From: Pseudomonas japonica
GTDB taxonomy: Bacteria; Pseudomonadota; Gammaproteobacteria; Pseudomonadales; Pseudomonadaceae
Reading direction: 5' to 3'
Assembly (NCBI RefSeq): GCF_900188455.1
Contig: NZ_FZOL01000012.1
Location: forward strand, 62,001 to 126,000
DNA length: 64,000 bases
Position 1 is the stretch's first letter; each line of letters opens with the position of its first letter. Positions 1 through 10,723 of this stretch are shown here, piece by piece. Below the pieces are notes generated by a model, which worked only from the letters and a program-made list of their open reading frames with translations, had not been told where the DNA came from and did not search any database. The translations under genes were made by a program, and so were the position numbers.

Positions 1-1886
<1,886 letters not shown>

Positions 1887-1989
1887 TCCATGCGCTGCGC
1901 AAGCATAGCCGATCAACCCCGGCTGCTGGCATGTACTGTCACACATTCAGTTCGCTCCTTTTTGCCTGGATCTGACTGAGGAATTTCCC

Positions 1990-2880
1990 GTGGACTCTCG
2001 TTTGAATGCTTTTCTCGAGCGCGCCGAAAGCGTACTGGCTCGACTCGAACCCCTGTTGCCGGCGCCGCGTCCGGACATCGACTGGAACCGCTGTCTGGCG
2101 GCGCGCTGGCAGCGTGATGGCCGCAGCGGTTTCCTGCAGCCTCTGGAAGTGAGCCTGGACATTCGCCTGTCCGACCTGATCGGTGTCGATAAGCAACGCG
2201 AACAATTGGGCCGCAACACCCGCCAGTTCCTCGACGGCATGCCGGCCAATCACGCGTTGCTGTGGGGATCGCGGGGCACCGGAAAGTCTTCGCTGGTGCG
2301 TGCGCTGCTGGCCGAGCATGCCGCCGCGGGCCTGCGCCTGATCGAAATCGAGCGTGATCACCTGGCCGACCTGCCGCGCGTGGTGGAACAACTGCACGCG
2401 TTGCCACAACGTTTCGTGCTGTTCTGCGACGATCTCTCGTTCGAGGCCGGGGAGGGCGACTACCGGGTGCTGAAGAGCGTGCTCGACGGTTCCCTCGAAC
2501 AGGCGCCGGAAAACGTGCTGCTGTACGCCACGTCGAACCGTCGCCACCTGGTGCCGGAGAAGCAGAGCGACAACGAGAACTGGAAGATGGTCGACGGTGA
2601 ACTGCATCCCAGCGAGGCGGTGGAGGACAAGATCGCGCTGTCGGACCGCTTCGGCTTGTGGTTGTCGTTCTACCCGTTCACCCAGGAGCATTTCCTCGAT
2701 GTCGTCGAGCACTGGATCGGCCAGTTGGCCAAGGCCCCGGGCCTGGTCTGGGAGCGCGACGACGAACTGGACAAGGCCGCGATCCGCTGGGCAACCGGCC
2801 GCGGCAATCGTAATGGCCGCTGTGCCTATCAGTTCGCCCGGTACTGGGTCGGACTCAAACTGTTGGAGCAACCTACATGA
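1990..2880 (+). CDS. DUF815-family AAA ATPase
   Basis: This 296-residue cytoplasmic P-loop ATPase has Walker A GSRGTGKSS near residues 92-100 and Walker B-like FVLFCDDLSF near 142-151, followed by a sensor-like LLYATSNRRHL. This pattern matches the DUF815 (PF05673) family, whose substrate is not established. The start is GTG. Its stop overlaps the next ATG (ATGA), so it is probably translationally coupled to the sulfoxide reductase gene. It diverges from the sensor kinase. Family assignment is strong; physiological role unknown. Confidence 0.85.
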   Translation: MDSRLNAFLERAESVLARLEPLLPAPRPDIDWNRCLAARWQRDGRSGFLQPLEVSLDIRLSDLIGVDKQREQLGRNTRQFLDGMPANHALLWGSRGTGKSSLVRALLAEHAAAGLRLIEIERDHLADLPRVVEQLHALPQRFVLFCDDLSFEAGEGDYRVLKSVLDGSLEQAPENVLLYATSNRRHLVPEKQSDNENWKMVDGELHPSEAVEDKIALSDRFGLWLSFYPFTQEHFLDVVEHWIGQLAKAPGLVWERDDELDKAAIRWATGRGNRNGRCAYQFARYWVGLKLLEQPT

Positions 2881-3359
2881 TCGATCTGAATGCGGCGGGC
2901 ACCGGCCTTGGTGGCTACGACCTGCTGGCGGCGCAACTGGAGGCTCTGCTCTCCGGCGAGCGTGATTTCATCGCCAATGCCGCGCAGTTTTCCGCGTTTC
3001 TCTATAACCAGGTCGATGACCTGAACTGGGCGGGCTTCTATCTCAACCGGGATGGCGAACTGCTGCTGGGGCCGTTCCAGGGCCAGGTGGCCTGTGTACG
3101 CATCCCGTTCGGGCGTGGTGTGTGCGGGGCGGCGGCGGCAAGTCTGCAGACCCAGAGGGTCGAGGATGTGCATGCGTTTCCCGGGCATATCGCCTGCGAC
3201 AGTGCCTCGAACAGCGAACTGGTGATTCCTCTGCTCAAGGACGGACGGCTGATTGGCGTGCTCGATCTGGACAGTCCGAAGCTGGCACGCTTCGGCGTCG
3301 AGGATCAGGTGGGGCTGGAGCGTCTGGCGGGGATCTTCCTGCGGGCGACCGACTGCTGA
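2877..3359 (+). CDS. msrC: Free methionine-(R)-sulfoxide reductase, GAF domain
   Basis: The 160-residue protein is a single GAF domain of the fRMsr/YebR family, which reduces free methionine-R-sulfoxide in the cytosol, using thioredoxin to recycle. The three redox cysteines are at residues 73, 83 and 107; the 10- and 24-residue spacings equal those of the E. coli catalytic set Cys84/94/118. It overlaps the upstream ATPase gene by four bases. A long inverted repeat follows and probably ends the transcript. Confidence 0.9.
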   Translation: MIDLNAAGTGLGGYDLLAAQLEALLSGERDFIANAAQFSAFLYNQVDDLNWAGFYLNRDGELLLGPFQGQVACVRIPFGRGVCGAAAASLQTQRVEDVHAFPGHIACDSASNSELVIPLLKDGRLIGVLDLDSPKLARFGVEDQVGLERLAGIFLRATDC

Positions 3360-3381
3360 TCGTTCTGGGCCGGAACAATTT

Positions 3382-3480
3382 GGGGCTGCTTTGCAGCCCT
3401 TCGCGAGCGAGCTCGCTCCCACAAGGTTTGTTTGGTCCCGTGGGAGCGAGCTCGCTCGCGAAGGGCCGCAAAGCGGCCCC
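3382..3480. repeat. Inverted pair of REP-type palindromes (GAGCGAGCTCGCTC class)
   Basis: Two near-complementary arms (3382-3423 and 3438-3480) carry TTCGCGAGCGAGCTCGCTCC and its reverse complement, and extend outward as GGGGCTGCTTTGC / GCAAAGCGGCCCC. The arrangement is that of a REP doublet (REPIN/BIME). It sits between the convergent msrC and hypothetical genes and could act as a terminator or mRNA 3'-end stabiliser for both. Its sequence class differs from the other REP elements in the window. Confidence 0.85.
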
Positions 3481-3494
3481 AGTCTTGAGAAAAG

Positions 3495-4262
3495 TCAGTC
3501 GTAGATGACTTTCTTCTTCCAGTTCTCTTCTTCGTCGGTCTTCAGGCCCTCGGTCAGGGCGTTGACGTCATTCGCAGTCGGCTCGATGGTGTCCAGCACC
3601 ATGGCATTGGCACGGGCGAGCAGTTTCTCCATGTATTCCAGCTGTTCGCGGTACTGTCCCGGCTCCGGCTGCTTGCGCAGGTATTGCACGCCGCGCTCGA
3701 AGGCGAGGCGGGCATGACCGGGCTGGTTCTGCTGCAGGGCGGCCTGGCCCAGGTTGTTGAAGAACTCGATATGCAGCACCACGAGGATATGGCGGATTTC
3801 CTTGACCCAGTACTTGGCTTCGTTGGTGGCCAGGAAGCCTTCCTGGCTCGCGCGAACTACTTGGCTGTGCATGGCTTCCAGGAGAAAGCGCACGTCCTTG
3901 GCCTTGGCTTCGGTCTGGATCGGGCTGGGCGGATTGCCCACCGGCAGCGACTCGCCCTGGGCGATCAGGGTTTCCAGCTCTTCCAGGCGTCCGCGGATAT
4001 CGCCATTGTTCTTGTCCAGCGCCAGCTGGCGTTGATTGAGGTTGAGTTCGAGGCGGGTCAGCAGCAGCTTGAGGGCCGGGGTCATCAGCTGGCCGGGGAA
4101 GGTTTCGGTGATCTCGCCCACGCGCCGCAAGCGATCGGCCAGCTCGACTTTCAGTCGTGCGCGCTCCAGCTTGCTGTTCTCGACCACGTTGTTGAGGTAG
4201 CCGATCACGATCAGTAAGGCGATACCCGCCACTATAAGCAGGGTAATCATTAGTGGTGTCAC
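3495..4262 (-). CDS. Conserved hypothetical protein with N-terminal membrane anchor
   Basis: The 255-residue product has one hydrophobic segment at residues 3-22 (MITLLIVAGIALLIVIGY), then a charged, helix-rich cytoplasmic or periplasmic body with coiled-coil character around 30-110 and a TPR-like helical stretch around 170-220. No catalytic motif is visible. The chosen start is GTG because GACGAGG lies eight bases upstream; an ATG four codons later is possible. It is convergent with msrC and has its own promoter region. I recognise it as a conserved Pseudomonas protein but cannot assign a function. Confidence 0.7.
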   Translation of the reverse strand: MTPLMITLLIVAGIALLIVIGYLNNVVENSKLERARLKVELADRLRRVGEITETFPGQLMTPALKLLLTRLELNLNQRQLALDKNNGDIRGRLEELETLIAQGESLPVGNPPSPIQTEAKAKDVRFLLEAMHSQVVRASQEGFLATNEAKYWVKEIRHILVVLHIEFFNNLGQAALQQNQPGHARLAFERGVQYLRKQPEPGQYREQLEYMEKLLARANAMVLDTIEPTANDVNALTEGLKTDEEENWKKKVIYD

Positions 4263-4504
4263 CGTTCACGCCTCGTCAGTCAGGTATACCGATTGAGTGT
4301 AGTGGCTTCCCATTTACCCGGATAGGGCTGTTTGGCAGAAGCCCGCAGGGGATTGATGGCAATTTGCCCTGGGTCACAGTTGCACAATTCTCTCGCCTGC
4401 CTTTCCTGTGTCGGCCGAGGTGTTCGAAACAAGAGGACGAGCGATCGCCAGGGGAGCGGAAAACAGGTCGAAGTCATTGATTTAAATAAATTTCTATTTT
4501 GGGG

Positions 4505-4533
4505 TTGACGCCCCCTCAAAGCATCCATAGAAT
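4505..4533 (+). promoter_or_regulatory. Sigma70 promoter of the Glu-Gly-Glu-Gly tRNA operon
   Basis: TTGACG at 4505-4510 and TAGAAT at 4528-4533 are separated by 17 bp. A GC-rich discriminator (GCGCGCC) follows, as is usual for stringently controlled stable-RNA promoters. The first tRNA begins 63 bases after the -10 element. The rest of the 4263-4595 gap shows no gene. Confidence 0.85.
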
Positions 4534-4595
4534 GCGCGCCACTTGCAGCGTAAAGCACACAGCGAAACGCGGCAGGGAGTGAAAAGTTGTAGCGT

Positions 4596-4671
4596 GTCCC
4601 CTTCGTCTAGTGGCCTAGGACACCGCCCTTTCACGGCGGTAACAGGGGTTCGAGTCCCCTAGGGGACGCCA
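4596..4671 (+). tRNA. tRNA-Glu (TTC), copy 1
   Basis: This 76-nt cloverleaf has encoded CCA. The anticodon stem CCGCC/GGCGG encloses loop CTTTCAC (anticodon TTC), and the T-arm has GGTTCGAGTCC. It is identical to the three other Glu copies in the window. Confidence 0.98.
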
Positions 4672-4673
4672 AT

Positions 4674-4749
<76 letters not shown>

Positions 4750-4854
4750 GTTTACAAAGGCTTCGCTTCAGGGCGGGGCTTGTAAAAAATCCAGTGTTGA
4801 ATCATCAGGTTTCGATGCTGGTCACTAAAACGTGTAAATCACGTTTTGGGCAGA

Positions 4855-4930
4855 GTCCCCTTCGTCTAGTGGCCTAGGACACCGCCCTTTCACGGCGGTA
4901 ACAGGGGTTCGAGTCCCCTAGGGGACGCCA
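4855..4930 (+). tRNA. tRNA-Glu (TTC), copy 2
   Basis: Exact duplicate of the copy at 4596, with the same TTC anticodon and encoded CCA. The 105-base spacer from tRNA-Gly copy 1 contains no gene. Confidence 0.98.
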
Positions 4931-4934
4931 ATGT

Positions 4935-5010
<76 letters not shown>

Positions 5011-5052
5011 AATATGGTGCTTCAGGATCTTCGGGTCGTGTAGCCAAGAAAC

Positions 5053-5074
5053 AAGGACCTTCGGGTCCTTTTTT
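5053..5074 (+). terminator. Intrinsic terminator of the tRNA operon
   Basis: The stem AAGGACC/GGTCCTT closes a TTCG tetraloop and is followed by a run of T. It ends the Glu-Gly-Glu-Gly transcript. Confidence 0.9.
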
Positions 5075-5106
5075 CGTTGTCGCAAGAAAACCCTCGCGCA
5101 AAAAAA

Positions 5107-5128
5107 ACGCCGCTTCGATGAGCGGCGT
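5107..5128 (-). terminator. Intrinsic terminator, mainly for the minus-strand PA2817-like gene
   Basis: ACGCCGCT/AGCGGCGT forms an eight-pair stem with loop TCGATG, flanked by A7 on the left and T5 on the right, so it can work in both directions. It lies nine bases beyond the stop of the minus-strand gene. Confidence 0.85.
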
Positions 5129-5136
5129 TTTTAATT

Positions 5137-5547
5137 TCAGTGGCGGCTGTCCCGATCGGACATGCTCAGCAGCTGCTTTTCCTGATTCCAGTCGAACGGT
5201 TCGTCGTTCTGCTCGGCTTCGTAGCGGCGTTCTTCCAGGGCCTGGTACAGGTCCAGTTCCTCGTCCGGCATGAAGTGCAGGCAATCGCCGCCGAAGAACC
5301 ACAGCAGGTCGCGGGGTACCAGGTGGGCGATCTGTGGATAACGCTGGATGACCTGGCACATCAGGTCCTGGCCCAGGTACTGGCTTTCCAGTGGATCCTT
5401 CGGCAGTTGTTCCAGCAGTTCGTCGAAGCGCTCGAGAAACAGGGCGTGGCTTTCTTCCGGTACCTGTTCGGCTTCGCCAAGGGCCGCGAGGATGCTGCGC
5501 AGGTGGTTGAGCAGGACGAGATGGTAGTCCAGATGTGCATTGGCCAT
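5137..5547 (-). CDS. PA2817-family hypothetical protein
   Basis: The 136-residue soluble, acidic and helix-rich protein has no signal peptide, membrane segment or metal motif. Its context (between the tRNA-Glu/Gly cluster and fadE) and sequence style match the conserved Pseudomonas PA2817 family as I recall it; no function is known. It has its own terminator and is separated from fadE by 74 bases, in the same direction, so it may be co-transcribed from the fadE promoter. Confidence 0.7.
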   Translation of the reverse strand: MANAHLDYHLVLLNHLRSILAALGEAEQVPEESHALFLERFDELLEQLPKDPLESQYLGQDLMCQVIQRYPQIAHLVPRDLLWFFGGDCLHFMPDEELDLYQALEERRYEAEQNDEPFDWNQEKQLLSMSDRDSRH

Positions 5548-5621
5548 GCGGCAAACCTCTAAAGCAGAAACGGGCGCGGGAGTATACGGTCCCCCGCGCC
5601 CGATGTCCCGGTCGAATGTGC

Positions 5622-8069
5622 TCAGCGCACCTTGCCGGCGCTTGGCAGCAGTTCCTCCTTGGTGAAGGCATCGACATCGATGACTTTCCGCCGCGCCGCT
5701 TCGGCATCACGCAGTTGTTGCGCCTGTGCAGTGTCCAGGGTGCCCGCGCGCAGAGCCGCATCGATCAGCGGTTCGCCGGCCTGGGTGGTGAACTCGCCGT
5801 TCTTCAGGGCATGGCGCAACTGCTTGTGCAGCTCGCCGCTATCGCTCAGATGCTGGCGGGCGTGGTGCAGGGCGCCCACCGGATCGTCCGGATCGGTCGG
5901 CCGATAGCAGCCTTCGAGCAAGGCTTCCAGGGCCGGATCGCCGGCCCCGCGGCCGATCAGCGCGGCGATTTCCGCATCCAGTTCATCGCTCGGGCCGGTA
6001 TGCCGACGACCGAAGGGGAACACGATCACCCGCAATGCACAGCCGAGCAGGCGGTTGGGGAAGTTGTCGAGCAGACGATCCAGCGCCTGTTCCGCCTGCC
6101 CCAGGCTTTCCTCCATGGCCCAGCGCAGCAAAGGCTGCAGGTGCGAAGGCGAGTTGAGGTCGTGATAGCGCTTGAGCGCCGCCGAGCCCAGGTAGAGATA
6201 GCTGAGGACATCGCCAAGACGCGCCGACAGGCGTTCGCGACGTTTCAGTTCGCCCCCCAGCAGCATCATGCACAGGTCGGCGAGCAGGGCGAAGGCCGCG
6301 GCCTGGCGGTTCAGCGCGCGGAAGTAGCCCTGGCTCAGCGGGTCACCGGGCACTTTGTCGAAGTGTCCCAGGCCCAGACCCAGTGCCAGGGTGCTGGCGG
6401 CGTTGCCGACGGCGAAGCCGATGTGCTGCAGCAACAGGCTGTCGAACTCGCGCAATGCCTGGTCATGGTCTTCGCGCCCGGCCAGGGCCATTTCCTTGAG
6501 CACGAACGGATGGCAGCGGATCGCACCCTGGCCGAAGATCATCAGGTTGCGCGAGAGAATGTTGGCACCCTCCACCGTGATGAAGATCGGCGCGCCCTGC
6601 CAGTTGCGTCCCAGGTAGTTGTTCGGGCCCATGATGATGCCTTTGCCGCCGTGGATATCCATGGCGTGCTGGATGCATTCGCGACCGCGTTCGGTGAGGT
6701 GGTACTTGAGGATCGCGGACAGCACCGAGGGTTTTTCGCCGAGGTCCACCGCTTTGGCGGTCAGCAGTCGAGCACTGTCCATCAGCCAGGCATTGCCGCC
6801 GATGCGCGCGAGGGATTCCTGGATGCCTTCGAATGCCGCCAGCGGCACATTGAACTGCTCGCGGATCTGCGCGTACTGGCCGCTGACCAGGCTGGTGAAC
6901 TTGGCCGCGCCGGTGCCCACGGCCGGCAGGGAAATCGAGCGGCCCACCGACAGACAGTTCATCAGCATCATCCAGCCCTTGCCGAGCATGGCCTGGCCGC
7001 CGATGAGGAAGTCCAGCGGGACGAATACGTCCTTGCCCGAGTTGGGGCCGTTCATGAAGGCCGCGCCCAGCGGCAGATGGCGCCTGCCGATCTCGACACC
7101 GGGGATGTCCGTCGGGATCAGCGCCAGGCTGATACCCAGTTCCTCGTCGTCGCCCAGCAGGTGCTCGGGATCGTAGGCCTTGAAGGCCAGGCCGAGGAGG
7201 GTAGCGACCGGTCCGAGGGTGATGTAGCGCTTTTCCCAGGTCAGGCGCAGGCCGATGACCTCCTCGCCGTTCCACTGCCCCCGGCAGACGATGCCGGTGT
7301 CCGGCATGGCCCCGGCGTCGGAGCCGGCCAGCGGGCCGGTGAGGGCGAAGCAGGGGATTTCCTCGCCACGGGCCAGGCGCGGCAGGTAATGCTTGCGCTG
7401 CTCGTCGGTGCCGTAGTGCAGCAGCAGTTCGGCGGGGCCGAGGGAGTTGGGCACCATCACCGTGGAAGCCAGGTCGCCGCTGCGGGTCGCCAGTTTCATC
7501 GCTACCTGGGAATGGGCGTAGGCGGAGAAGCCCTTGCCGCCATATTCCCTGGGAATGATCAGGGCGAAGAAGCCATGCTCCTTGATGTGTTGCCAGGCTT
7601 GCGCGGGCAGGTCCATGTCCTGGCCGATCTGCCAGTCGCTGACCATGGCGCAGAGTGCCTCGGTGGGGCCGTCGATGAACGCCTGTTCTTCCGCGGTCAG
7701 TTCGGGTTTCGCGTAGCCCAGCAGGGTGTTCCAGTCCGGGCGCCCGCTGAACAGCTCGCCGTCCCACCACACGGTACCGGCGTCGATGGCTTCGCGTTCG
7801 GTACTGGACATCGGTGGCAGGGTGCGCTGGAACCAGCCGAACAGCGGTGCGCTGAGCAGTCTGCGGCGCAGGTCGGGGAGCAGCAGGGGCAGGGCGATGG
7901 CGGCGATCGCCAGCAACAGCAGGAAGGTCAGCCAGCCCGGTGCCCGCGAAAACGTGCCCATCGCGATGACGTATACGGCGACCAGCGCCAGGGCCGGCAA
8001 GGCCGGCGTCCGTCGATACGCCAGCCAGACCGAGCCCAGCACGAGCACCACTAACCACAGCAGCAACAT
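5622..8069 (-). CDS. fadE: Membrane-anchored acyl-CoA dehydrogenase FadE
   Basis: The 815-residue product matches E. coli FadE (814) in length. It carries out the first step of fatty-acid beta-oxidation, FAD-dependent oxidation of acyl-CoA to trans-2-enoyl-CoA. Two hydrophobic segments near the N-terminus (about 3-20 and 25-70) anchor it to the inner membrane. The acyl-CoA dehydrogenase core spans roughly 90-500, with typical stretches FALTGPLAGSDAG and GANILSRNLMIFGQGAIRCHP, followed by the FadE-specific C-terminal domain. ATG at 8069 is chosen because AGGAGGAAAGACT immediately precedes it; the frame continues upstream but without such a site. Confidence 0.93.
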   Translation of the reverse strand: MLLLWLVVLVLGSVWLAYRRTPALPALALVAVYVIAMGTFSRAPGWLTFLLLLAIAAIALPLLLPDLRRRLLSAPLFGWFQRTLPPMSSTEREAIDAGTVWWDGELFSGRPDWNTLLGYAKPELTAEEQAFIDGPTEALCAMVSDWQIGQDMDLPAQAWQHIKEHGFFALIIPREYGGKGFSAYAHSQVAMKLATRSGDLASTVMVPNSLGPAELLLHYGTDEQRKHYLPRLARGEEIPCFALTGPLAGSDAGAMPDTGIVCRGQWNGEEVIGLRLTWEKRYITLGPVATLLGLAFKAYDPEHLLGDDEELGISLALIPTDIPGVEIGRRHLPLGAAFMNGPNSGKDVFVPLDFLIGGQAMLGKGWMMLMNCLSVGRSISLPAVGTGAAKFTSLVSGQYAQIREQFNVPLAAFEGIQESLARIGGNAWLMDSARLLTAKAVDLGEKPSVLSAILKYHLTERGRECIQHAMDIHGGKGIIMGPNNYLGRNWQGAPIFITVEGANILSRNLMIFGQGAIRCHPFVLKEMALAGREDHDQALREFDSLLLQHIGFAVGNAASTLALGLGLGHFDKVPGDPLSQGYFRALNRQAAAFALLADLCMMLLGGELKRRERLSARLGDVLSYLYLGSAALKRYHDLNSPSHLQPLLRWAMEESLGQAEQALDRLLDNFPNRLLGCALRVIVFPFGRRHTGPSDELDAEIAALIGRGAGDPALEALLEGCYRPTDPDDPVGALHHARQHLSDSGELHKQLRHALKNGEFTTQAGEPLIDAALRAGTLDTAQAQQLRDAEAARRKVIDVDAFTKEELLPSAGKVR

Positions 8070-8245
8070 AGTCTTTCCTCCTGGAAGCCTTTCATGTGTC
8101 GGTACGTCCATCAGAGCGTAGACCGGCTCTGCCGAACGGTCTTGTCTGAACAATGACAGGTGCTGGTCGCTGGAGTTCGCCGGCGATTGCCTGGGCCTCG
8201 TGCTGGAGTAGACTGGGCCTCCCTTGCAGATGACAGGATGTGGAC

Positions 8246-8869
8246 ATGCTCAAGATCTGGGGTCGGAAGAATTCCAGCAACGTGCGCAAAGTGCTGTGGT
8301 GCGCCGAAGAGCTGGGGTTGGATTACCAGGCGCTGGATGCCGGTGGCGCTTTCGGCGTGGTCAACGAGCCGCACTATCGCGCGCTCAATCCCAACGGCCT
8401 GGTGCCGATGATCGAGGACGATGACCTGGTGCTCTGGGAGTCCAATGCCATCGTGCGTTACCTGGGGGCAAGGTATGCGCCGGGTACGTCGTGGTACCCG
8501 GAGGATCCGGTGGCGCGGGCCAGGGCGGACAAATGGATGGACTGGACCACCTCGTCCCTCGCCACGCCGTTCCGGCCGTTGTTCTGGGGCATTCTGCGCA
8601 CGCCGGCGGATCAGCAGGACTGGGTGTCGATCAACGCCGCGCACAAGACCTGCGCGCAATTGCTGTCGATCGCCGACCAGGCACTGGCCTCGCAGCCGTT
8701 CCTGTCCGGGCAGGAGCCGGGCATGGGCGACATTCCCCTGGGCTGCTTCGCCTACGCCTGGTTCGAGATGCCCATCGAGCGTCCGGAGATGCGTCACCTG
8801 CGTGCCTGGTACGAGCGTCTGCGCGAGCGTCCGGCCTATCAGGCCGCGGTGATGACTGCGCTGACCTGA
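8246..8869 (+). CDS. Glutathione S-transferase family protein
   Basis: The 207-residue product has the two-domain GST layout. A thioredoxin-like N-terminal domain begins LKIWGRKNSSNVRKVLW, with a serine cluster at the catalytic position; the cis-proline motif NGLVPMIEDD and glutathione-binding ESNAIVRYL follow. The C-terminal domain is all-alpha, with PGMGDIPLG as the N-capping motif. It probably conjugates or reduces electrophiles with glutathione; the substrate cannot be read from sequence. ATG at 8246 follows ACAGGA; a GTG two codons earlier is possible. It is divergent from fadE. Confidence 0.88.
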   Translation: MLKIWGRKNSSNVRKVLWCAEELGLDYQALDAGGAFGVVNEPHYRALNPNGLVPMIEDDDLVLWESNAIVRYLGARYAPGTSWYPEDPVARARADKWMDWTTSSLATPFRPLFWGILRTPADQQDWVSINAAHKTCAQLLSIADQALASQPFLSGQEPGMGDIPLGCFAYAWFEMPIERPEMRHLRAWYERLRERPAYQAAVMTALT

Positions 8870-9014
8870 TCGTTTCGCTCAATGCGATAGTTATTATCGA
8901 TAGGCTTGACTGTACTTGTGTGGCCGGGGCTTGCACCATGGCCACATCCATCCTGATCGGAACGCCCGGTCACAGCCTGATTCACCAACAATTCGAACGG
9001 TGCACAGACCCGCT

Positions 9015-9947
9015 ATGAGTTCAGCCCTGTCCATTCGGCAGCTAACCAAGACCTACGGCAATGGCTTCCAGGCCCTCAAGGGTATCGACCTGGATGTCGC
9101 CGAAGGTGACTTCTTCGCCTTGCTCGGCCCCAACGGCGCTGGCAAATCCACGACCATCGGCATCCTTTCGACCCTGGTGAACAAGACCAGCGGCAGCGTC
9201 AGCGTCTTCGGTCATGACCTCGACCGCCAGCCCGCCGCGCTCAAGCGCAGCATCGGCGTGGTGCCGCAGGAGTTCAATTTCAACCAGTTCGAGAAGACCT
9301 TCGACATCGTCGTCACGCAGGCGGGCTACTACGGCATTCCGGCCAAGGTCGCCAACGAGCGCGCCGAGCAGTACCTGACCCAGCTGGGTCTGTGGGACAA
9401 GCGCGATGTACCGTCGCGCTCCCTGTCCGGCGGCATGAAGCGTCGTCTGATGATCGCTCGCGCACTCATCCATCAGCCGCGCCTGCTGATTCTCGACGAG
9501 CCGACCGCGGGCGTGGACATCGAACTGCGTCGCTCGATGTGGAGCTTCCTCACCGAGCTCAACCAGCAGGGCATCACCATCATCCTGACGACCCACTACC
9601 TCGAGGAAGCGGAGCAGTTGTGCCGCAATATCGGCATCATCGACCATGGCACCATCGTCGAGAACACCAGCATGCGCCAGTTGCTGGGCAAGCTGCATGT
9701 CGAGACCTTCGTCCTCGATCTCAGGCATGACCTGGCCCAGGCGCCGCAACTGGCCGGTTATCCGTGCCGGTTGATCAATCCGCATACCCTGGAGGTCCAG
9801 GTGGACAAGGAAGTGGGCATCACCGCGCTGTTCGGCCAGTTGGCCCTGCAGAACATCGAGGTGTCGAGCCTGCGCAACAAGACCAATCGTCTCGAGGAGC
9901 TGTTCGTGTCCCTGGTTGAAAAGAATCTGTCCAAGGTGGCGGTATGA
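9015..9947 (+). CDS. ABC-2 type exporter ATP-binding subunit (YadG family)
   Basis: The 310-residue nucleotide-binding protein has Walker A GPNGAGKST at 38-46, signature LSGGMKRR near 137-144, Walker B LLILDEPTAGVD near 156-167 and switch histidine in TTHYLEEAE. The C-terminal 80 residues form the DUF4162-like tail usual for ABC-2 ATPases. It energises the permease encoded immediately downstream, with which it overlaps by four bases (ATGA). YadGH-type systems are widespread in proteobacteria, but their cargo is not defined. The start follows from alignment of the first beta strand. Confidence 0.92.
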   Translation: MSSALSIRQLTKTYGNGFQALKGIDLDVAEGDFFALLGPNGAGKSTTIGILSTLVNKTSGSVSVFGHDLDRQPAALKRSIGVVPQEFNFNQFEKTFDIVVTQAGYYGIPAKVANERAEQYLTQLGLWDKRDVPSRSLSGGMKRRLMIARALIHQPRLLILDEPTAGVDIELRRSMWSFLTELNQQGITIILTTHYLEEAEQLCRNIGIIDHGTIVENTSMRQLLGKLHVETFVLDLRHDLAQAPQLAGYPCRLINPHTLEVQVDKEVGITALFGQLALQNIEVSSLRNKTNRLEELFVSLVEKNLSKVAV

Positions 9948-10723
9948 GTTCGGAGCTGCGCGCCAACCTGGTCGCCCTCAATACCATCGTCTACCGCGAA
10001 GTACGCCGCTTCACCCGGATCTGGCCGCAGACCCTGCTGCCGCCGGCGATCACCATGGTTCTGTACTTCGTCATCTTCGGTAACCTGATCGGCCGGCAGA
10101 TCGGCGACATGGGTGGCTTCACCTACATGGAGTACATCGTTCCGGGCCTGATCATGATGGCGGTGATCACCAACTCCTACGGCAACGTGGTCTCCAGTTT
10201 CTTCGGCAGCAAGTTCCAGCGTTCCATCGAGGAACTGATGGTCTCGCCGGTGTCGCCGCACACCATCCTCATCGGCTACACCCTCGGCGGTGTGCTGCGC
10301 GGGCTGGCGGTGGGCGTGATCGTGACCCTGCTGTCGCTGTTCTTCACCCACCTGCAGGTGCATCACCTGGGCGTGACGATTCTCGTGGTGCTGCTGACCG
10401 CGACCATCTTCTCGCTGTTGGGCTTCATCAATGCGGTGTTCGCGCGCAACTTCGACGATATCTCGATCATCCCGACCTTCGTCCTGACGCCGTTGACCTA
10501 TCTGGGAGGGGTGTTCTACTCGATCAATCTGCTGCCGCCCTTCTGGCAGACCGTGTCCATGGCCAACCCGGTGCTGCACATGGTCAACTCGTTCCGCTAC
10601 GGCATCCTCGGCGTGTCCGATATCCGTATCGGCGTCGCCATCAGCTTCATGCTGATCGCCACCGCCGTGCTGTATTTCGGCTGTGTGCGTCTACTGGTCA
10701 GCGGGCGCGGAATGCGCAGCTGA
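9944..10723 (+). CDS. ABC-2 type transporter permease (YadH family)
   Basis: The 259-residue protein has about six membrane helices and the ABC-2 signature region near 180-215 (FVLTPLTYLGGVFYSINLLP). It forms the membrane channel for the ATPase gene that overlaps it upstream. The last 33 bases overlap the 3' end of the convergent DUF2062 gene, so the two transcripts are complementary at their ends. Substrate unknown. Confidence 0.92.
   Translation: MSSELRANLVALNTIVYREVRRFTRIWPQTLLPPAITMVLYFVIFGNLIGRQIGDMGGFTYMEYIVPGLIMMAVITNSYGNVVSSFFGSKFQRSIEELMVSPVSPHTILIGYTLGGVLRGLAVGVIVTLLSLFFTHLQVHHLGVTILVVLLTATIFSLLGFINAVFARNFDDISIIPTFVLTPLTYLGGVFYSINLLPPFWQTVSMANPVLHMVNSFRYGILGVSDIRIGVAISFMLIATAVLYFGCVRLLVSGRGMRS

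Noticed and set aside
5535..8054. Open frame of about 839 codons opposite fadE
   Set aside because: The frame is an antisense shadow rich in Q, A, H and G; fadE has the domain structure, the length of E. coli FadE and a strong ribosome site.
8882..8930. Promoter of the ABC-2 genes (TTGACT at 8906)
   Set aside because: No acceptable -10 hexamer is found 15-19 bases downstream, so it was not listed.
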